Positions 6,988-8,469 of a DNA stretch of 8,469 bases are shown in pieces. How positions within the stretch are numbered: the first letter of the stretch is position 1; the number at the start of each line of letters is the position of its first letter. The translations under genes and the position numbers were made by a program. Under the pieces are notes generated by a model. It did no database searches. It had not been told where the DNA came from and saw only the letters and a list, made by a program, of their open reading frames with translations. The stretch comes from Desulfobacterales bacterium CG23_combo_of_CG06-09_8_20_14_all_52_9 (GTDB taxonomy: Bacteria > Desulfobacterota > Desulfobacteria > Desulfobacterales > UBA2156): assembly GCA_002771315.1 (NCBI GenBank), contig PCSF01000101.1, forward strand, positions 6,886-15,354, given 5' to 3'.

Positions 6988-7085
6988 ACGGATTTATAAC
7001 AGGGGCAACATCCGACGTCAGGAGTAGGAGTGGGGCCAAATACGGGACAAGCCGAGATCAAAAACGATGTCAATCAATGAGGTAA
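6927..7085 (+). pseudogene. Possible frameshifted tail of the upstream gene (52-codon frame)
   Basis: An ATG at 6927 overlaps the upstream stop (ATGA) and opens a frame beginning MTHMPQVTSWQMPHLCLVCP and ending at the TAA at 7083-7085, 3 nt before the DUF499 ATG. The MPQ/MPH pattern continues the VMPQL end of the upstream protein, as expected if the original C-terminal tail was cut by a frameshift. The later part (SDVRSRSGAKYGTSRDQKR) looks like non-coding translation. A real small gene with coupled start is possible but lacks its own ribosome binding site. Confidence 0.35.
6981..7007 (+). promoter_or_regulatory. Small hairpin and possible -10 box before the DUF499 gene
   Basis: TGCCCC (6981-6986) can pair with GGGGCA (7002-7007) around a 15-nt loop that contains TATAAC (6995-7000), a near-consensus -10 box. 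No matching -35 is seen and no T-run follows, so this is not an intrinsic terminator. It may be an operator or chance. The rest of 7008-7078 shows nothing recognisable apart from gacgtca (7014-7020), which repeats the core of the palindrome at 6946. Confidence 0.25.
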
Positions 7086-7088
7086 GAA

Positions 7089-8469
7089 ATGGCCAAGAGC
7101 AACCACGGCAGAGTGGGTGAAGCGCTTGAACTGCTCAACAGGGGACTGCGTCCCTTTGTAGAACGGGAACTGCAAGCCGTACAAGGGGATCAGTGGCTGG
7201 AGACGATCGCGCAAACGCTCCGCGAAGATCGCGGCGCGGTGAAGGCCACCAAGAAGGGCGAACTCAACTGGGACACCCACAATCTGCTCACGGTCATGTG
7301 GGAGCAGTGGAACGCCGTGTTCCGCAATACCCTTGGCCACACGGAACGATCCCTGGTCAGCGAGCTGCGGGATGTGCGCAACCGATGGGCGCACCAGACG
7401 CCTTTCAGCAGCGACGATACCTATCGGGCGCTGGACAGCATCGGGCGATTGCTCACCGCCATTTCGGCTCCCGAAGCCAAGGAGCTCGAAGAACAGAAAA
7501 TGGCCCTGCTGCGCGTTCGATTCGACGAGCAGCGCCGGGGCGAGATGCGCAAGCACGTCGTGGCCCCCACCGAAGGCAACCCGCAGAGCGGGCTCAAACC
7601 CTGGCGCGAGATCGTCACCCCGCACCGGGATGTGGCAAGCGGCAAGTACCAGCAGGCCGAGTTCGCAGCGGATCTTTGGCAGGTCTACCTGGGCGAAGCG
7701 ACATCCGAATACCAGCACCCCACAGAGTTTTTCCGGCGCACATTCATCACCGAAGGTTTACAGAAACTGCTTAGCAACGGCGTGCGCCGCATCGGAGGCA
7801 AGGGCGGCGACCCCGTGGTCGAGCTGCAGACCAACTTCGGTGGTGGCAAGACACACAGCATGCTGGCGCTATATCACCTGTTATCGGGAACACCAGTATC
7901 GGAACTACCCGGCTCCGAGCAGGTCTTGAAGGACGCCGAATTCGCGGTCGCCTCCAACGTCAATCGTGCCGTCGTGGTCGGGACGAAGGTGTCTCCCGGA
8001 AACCCGAGTAAAAAGGATGACGGCACGGTCGTCCGAACGATCTGGGGCGAGATCGCCTGGCAGCTCGGCGGGACAGCGGGTTACGAGATGGTCCGCGCCG
8101 ACGACGAGAACGCCACAAATCCCGGCGACAAGATGAAGGAGCTTTTCAACAAGTTCTCGCCCTGCCTCATCCTGATCGACGAGTGGGTGGCGTATGCCCG
8201 CCAACTTCACGAAGGCAGCGTGCTTCCCGCCGGAACCTTCGATACTCAGTTCACCTTTGCCCAGGCATTGAGCGAGGCGGCCAAGGCGGCCAAAAACACC
8301 ATGCTGGTGGTGAGCATTCCGGCGTCCGACAACGAGATCGGCGGCGAGTGGGGCCAGCGCGCGCTCTCAAGGCTCAAGAACGCCATCGGCCGCGTGGAAT
8401 CGAGCTGGCGTCCGGCCAGCCCGGACGAAGGATTCGAGATCGTGCGCCGTAGGTTGTTCGAGCCGCTGC
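7089..8469 (+). CDS. DUF499 protein with N-terminal Swt1-type HEPN domain (3' end cut by window)
   Basis: The frame is open from the ATG at 7089 to the right edge: 460 codons with no stop, and family members are usually about 1000 aa, so more than half is missing. GAGG (7079-7082) lies 6 nt before the ATG. Residues about 8-125 resemble a Swt1-family HEPN domain, with RDVRNRWAHQ (94-103) containing an intact RX4H RNase-type motif (Arg97, His102). The P-loop is ELQTNFGGGKTHSML (245-259), and the Walker B strand is CLILIDEWVAYA (359-370) with Asp364/Glu365. Between them are VGTKVSP (297-303) and TIWGEIAWQLGG (317-328), typical of the DUF499 ATPase. DUF499 proteins are related to PglY/BrxC-type ATPases and accompany DUF1156 methylases in predicted anti-phage clusters. 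The protein is expected to be cytosolic and may couple ATP hydrolysis to DNA or RNA attack; the HEPN nuclease activity is inferred. Confidence 0.92.
   Translation, partial: MAKSNHGRVGEALELLNRGLRPFVERELQAVQGDQWLETIAQTLREDRGAVKATKKGELNWDTHNLLTVMWEQWNAVFRNTLGHTERSLVSELRDVRNRWAHQTPFSSDDTYRALDSIGRLLTAISAPEAKELEEQKMALLRVRFDEQRRGEMRKHVVAPTEGNPQSGLKPWREIVTPHRDVASGKYQQAEFAADLWQVYLGEATSEYQHPTEFFRRTFITEGLQKLLSNGVRRIGGKGGDPVVELQTNFGGGKTHSMLALYHLLSGTPVSELPGSEQVLKDAEFAVASNVNRAVVVGTKVSPGNPSKKDDGTVVRTIWGEIAWQLGGTAGYEMVRADDENATNPGDKMKELFNKFSPCLILIDEWVAYARQLHEGSVLPAGTFDTQFTFAQALSEAAKAAKNTMLVVSIPASDNEIGGEWGQRALSRLKNAIGRVESSWRPASPDEGFEIVRRRLFEPL

Noticed and set aside
6981..7015. Intrinsic terminator after the DUF4062 gene
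   Set aside because: The TGCCCC/GGGGCA stem has a 15-nt loop and no T-run after it.
7074..7718. Minus-strand frame of 214 codons, and plus-strand frames at 7193-7774 and 7333-7929
   Set aside because: All overlap the continuous DUF499 reading frame, which has a ribosome binding site, HEPN motif, Walker A and Walker B. The competing frames are low-complexity Arg/Ser/Ala-rich shadows.

Overview
The window is an accessory region of a bacterial chromosome or plasmid. Its layout and gene families suggest a defence island. Every supported gene is on the + strand. Most of the sequence is GC-rich: single 60-base lines counted by hand give about 67-73% G+C. The stretch from about 931 to 2740, and an internal part of the methylase gene at about 3200-4200, are poorer: sample lines give about 37-43%. 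The host cannot be named from this. The protein style fits a GC-rich proteobacterium or a desulfobacterial lineage, but that is only an impression. No tRNA, rRNA, CRISPR array, IS element, integrase or phage structural gene was seen.

Layout. (1) Positions 1-735 hold the C-terminal part of a GHKL-type ATP-binding/winged-helix regulator. An 11-bp tandem repeat lies in the linker between its two domains. (2) Positions 735-930 hold a short decayed remnant of a DUF1156 methylase gene, with the N-terminal signatures split between two frames. (3) Positions 931-1038 are an AT-rich leader. (4) Positions 1039-2676 hold a tightly coupled, low-GC three-gene cassette: a TIGR04255-family protein, an unrecognised 145-aa protein with an antitoxin-like tail, and a PIN-domain protein. 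(5) Positions 2658-5474 hold a full-length DUF1156 DNA methyltransferase whose start overlaps the PIN gene. (6) Positions 5491-6930 hold a DUF4062 / GHKL ATPase / winged-helix protein, a second relative of gene 1. (7) Positions 6916-7088 hold a repeat-rich junction with a 52-codon remnant-like frame. (8) Positions 7089 to the right edge hold the N-terminal 460 residues of a DUF499 protein: a Swt1-type HEPN domain followed by a P-loop ATPase. This last gene runs off the window and has no stop codon inside it.

How the parts may work together. DUF1156 methylases and DUF499 ATPases are known partners in predicted Pgl/BREX-like anti-phage clusters, often with a helicase and DUF3780. Here the methylase would mark host DNA and the DUF499 protein would be the ATP-driven, possibly RNA-cleaving, partner. 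Two things are unusual: a DUF4062-GHKL-wHTH protein sits between them, and a TIGR04255/small protein/PIN cassette is coupled to the methylase start. The upstream DUF1156 fossil beside a second GHKL-wHTH gene suggests that methylase systems have occupied this locus more than once and been rebuilt by recombination. The rest of the DUF499 gene and anything downstream of it (a helicase or nuclease would be expected) are outside the window.
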